The notes beneath the pieces are model-generated. The model worked only from the letters and a program-made list of their open reading frames with translations. It did not search any database and was not told the DNA's origin. The position numbers and the translations under genes are program-made. Below, in pieces: positions 62,194-64,000 of a stretch of DNA of 64,000 bases. The stretch is from contig CM076847.1 of assembly GCA_039519185.1 (NCBI GenBank), positions 46,941,708 to 47,005,707 of the forward strand, written 5' to 3'. The DNA is from Astragalus membranaceus (lineage: Eukaryota > Streptophyta > Magnoliopsida > Fabales > Fabaceae). How positions within the stretch are numbered: the stretch's first letter is position 1; the number at the start of each line of letters is the position of its first letter.

Positions 62194-63467
62194 TACTTGT
62201 TATGAATGATTCAGAAATTAAATTTACATACTAAAAGTAAAGATTTATGTAAAATATTTTTTCATTTTACTTGAAAACAAAATGTTTATTTACATAAAAT
62301 GCTTATTTATTAAAAATTAAAGGTACTTACAAAGGAGAAATATCAAGTTACATACACGAATAACATGTAATTTTTTCTCGTTGAGACTTAACAACAAAAT
62401 AGTTATTTACAAAATATAGATACATTCATCAAAAAAATGAAAATTTAATTATACTACAAATAGGTAATATAAAAATAATTATACTGATAACATAAATATT
62501 TTTCGGTCGGGACTCTTAAAAACATTGAAACTATACTGAAAACGTGCGATATTTGAAATTATATTCACAACGCGTATTATTTCTTCGTTACGACCCAAAA
62601 TATATCGAAACATGTAATGTTTCACATTTGAAACTTAGAATCACAATAGTCACTTATAAATAATAATAAAATTCGCAAAATTGATATATATTCAAATACC
62701 ATGAAACTAAATCAAAACCATGTAATTTTTCCACGTAGGGACCTAAAAGTAAAATAATTAATTATAAATACAAAAGAGACTTAAAAAATTGCTATCTTCT
62801 TACAGAAATAAAATAATACGGATCATTTATGATGTTTACCCGTCGTGACTCAAAAGCAAACCAATCATTCATATCTTATAATTGTACTTTGGTCTTCCAA
62901 TTTTATAATTGTACTATGGTCATCTGTTTTTCCATAATCTGGGATAAAGATTAAAACTGCAAAAAAAAAAACTCAATGTTGGGGCCGAAGGTAATAAAAA
63001 AAATTGGGAATAAATTCATAAGATTTGAATTAGGAGAATTAAATTAATCAAATCATGTCATGTGTCCTCAAAATGGTGAGGTGGCAAAAAAAATTTAGAT
63101 ATTTAGTTTTCTAATTTATGCGGTTATGTTTTTTCTTATATAGTTAGTAGATAGATTATAAATATATTGGTGCATGGTAATTTATAAAAAAAAACTTAAA
63201 AATTAAAGGAAGGTGGAGATGAGAAAGAGATAATGTAAGAGAACGATACATTTGAATGTAGAAGTTTGTCCTCAAAGTAGTGAGGTGGCAAAAATTTAAA
63301 TTTCTAGTTTTGTAATTTAAGCAGCTATCTTTTTTCTTATATGGATAGATAAGTATGAAATATAAAAATGTATAAAAAGTAAGAGAAAAAAACTAAGAGA
63401 TTAGAAGGTAACTATAAGAGATAAACTTAGAGATTAGAAGGATATGTGTGAATGTATAAATTTGTTG
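62194..63467. other. AT-rich non-coding region with an internal duplication
   Basis: No ORF of interest. A segment of about 90 bp starting TGTCCTCAAA and including GTGAGGTGGCAAAAA and CTTATAT is present at 63063-63155 and again, with changes, at 63270-63356. The flank left of the MULE has an ACCCGTG...CACGGGT hairpin (59055-59073), which together could belong to an old Helitron or other element, unproven. Confidence 0.45.
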
Positions 63468-64000
63468 TAACACCCCGGTATTTTTATCAAGTAAAAATAC
63501 CCAAGTGTACCATCCCTAAAACATCAGAGATATATTTCCTGCTTAGACACTGAATAGCACTATAAATTTTCGCTGAATATAAACCAAACAGTCTCATTTA
63601 CAACCAAGACAATACGGTTCTCAAACCATAAACCATCAGCATCTATAGTATTTAGTATCATACAAGAAAGTGGAAGAAAGATATAACACTAAAAACATAA
63701 TGTTGTGATACATAGATAACAAGGGAAAACATAAACTCAAGCATAAAGCTAAGTCTTCAGCCACCATCCGAGTGCCACCTACTCGTGCCTCCTGGATTTC
63801 CACTTTCCCTGTTTCTCTGTAAAACAACAACATATAAACAATGAGATACAATCTCAGTGAGTTCTATCGAGACCCCTACTAACACTCTCGGTTCATTTAT
63901 GAATTCTCTTATACTCAGTAGAAACCGACTGCACCAATGCAGAACCCGGCAAACCCCTTACCAATAATACTTCCACTATTGGCCTCGGAGCCTACATAAC
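63468..64000 (-). repeat. Tekay-like LTR, truncated by the window end
   Basis: TGTAACACCCCGG start. CCGAGTGCCACCTACTCGTG (63768-63787) resembles the reverse complement of the conserved CTCTGATACGTAGCACTCGG block, giving minus orientation. Confidence 0.55.

Overview
The window is eukaryotic nuclear DNA from a flowering plant, most likely a eudicot. It holds almost nothing but transposable elements: Ty3/gypsy LTR retrotransposons of two plant lineages (Tekay-type chromoviruses and Tat/Retand-type elements), solo LTRs, a CACTA (En/Spm) remnant, a foldback MITE-like element and a Mutator-like element (MULE). The long nesting, decayed frames and short-period arrays resemble pericentromeric heterochromatin. 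I found no convincing host gene, tRNA, rRNA or CRISPR array.

Positions 1-32.6 kb are one Tat element (called Tat1) on the minus strand. Its gag-pol reads leftwards from 32193 to 13755. Downstream of pol lies an extra ORF in antisense (aORF, reading rightwards, 1-12809). Four younger insertions cut Tat1, and each has a recognisable 5-bp target-site duplication (TSD): a Tekay-like solo LTR (347-2887, TSD cgtat); a full Tekay element, Tekay1 (4122-12722, TSD cacac), whose two 2.67-kb LTRs are almost identical although the whole reverse transcriptase is deleted; a TGAT...ATCA LTR-like insertion (14196-18909, TSD aagcc) that itself contains a Tekay-like solo LTR (14611-17324, TSD actgg); and a second Tekay element, Tekay2 (23172-31491, TSD caggg/cgggg), with RT present but several frame breaks.

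Positions 32.6-39.9 kb hold degraded material: a Tekay-type gag/LTR remnant, a Tat-type LTR remnant, a CACTA transposase-associated pseudogene split by a MITE-like hairpin, and the aORF half of another Tat element (Tat3). Tat3 continues at 56.6-58.2 kb. It was split by Tat4 (39915-56592, TSD cctcg), which was split inside integrase by Tat2 (42056-53525, TSD gtttc), which was split inside integrase by a solo LTR (47463-48835, TSD tgggg). That is four levels of nesting. Tat2 is the best preserved Tat copy: 319/320-bp LTRs, gag-PR-RT intact for 1273 codons, and only one nonsense codon plus the solo LTR damaging pol.

Positions 58.2-64 kb hold an LTR-like fragment ending in a near-perfect palindrome, a 3.1-kb MULE with about 480-bp terminal inverted repeats and a 9-bp TSD, AT-rich sequence without genes, and the start of another Tekay-like LTR at 63468.

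The most interesting recurrent signals concern the Tat antisense ORF. Three copies carry a short intron (78-83 bp) at the same place, two have a TATA box of their own, and all four have short-period tandem arrays of unrelated sequence where aORF and pol converge. Also notable are repeated, independent losses of reverse transcriptase, GGCGCC-rich arrays shared by different LTR families, and a MULE whose transposase C-terminal part lies upstream of a separate gene with a duplicated domain.
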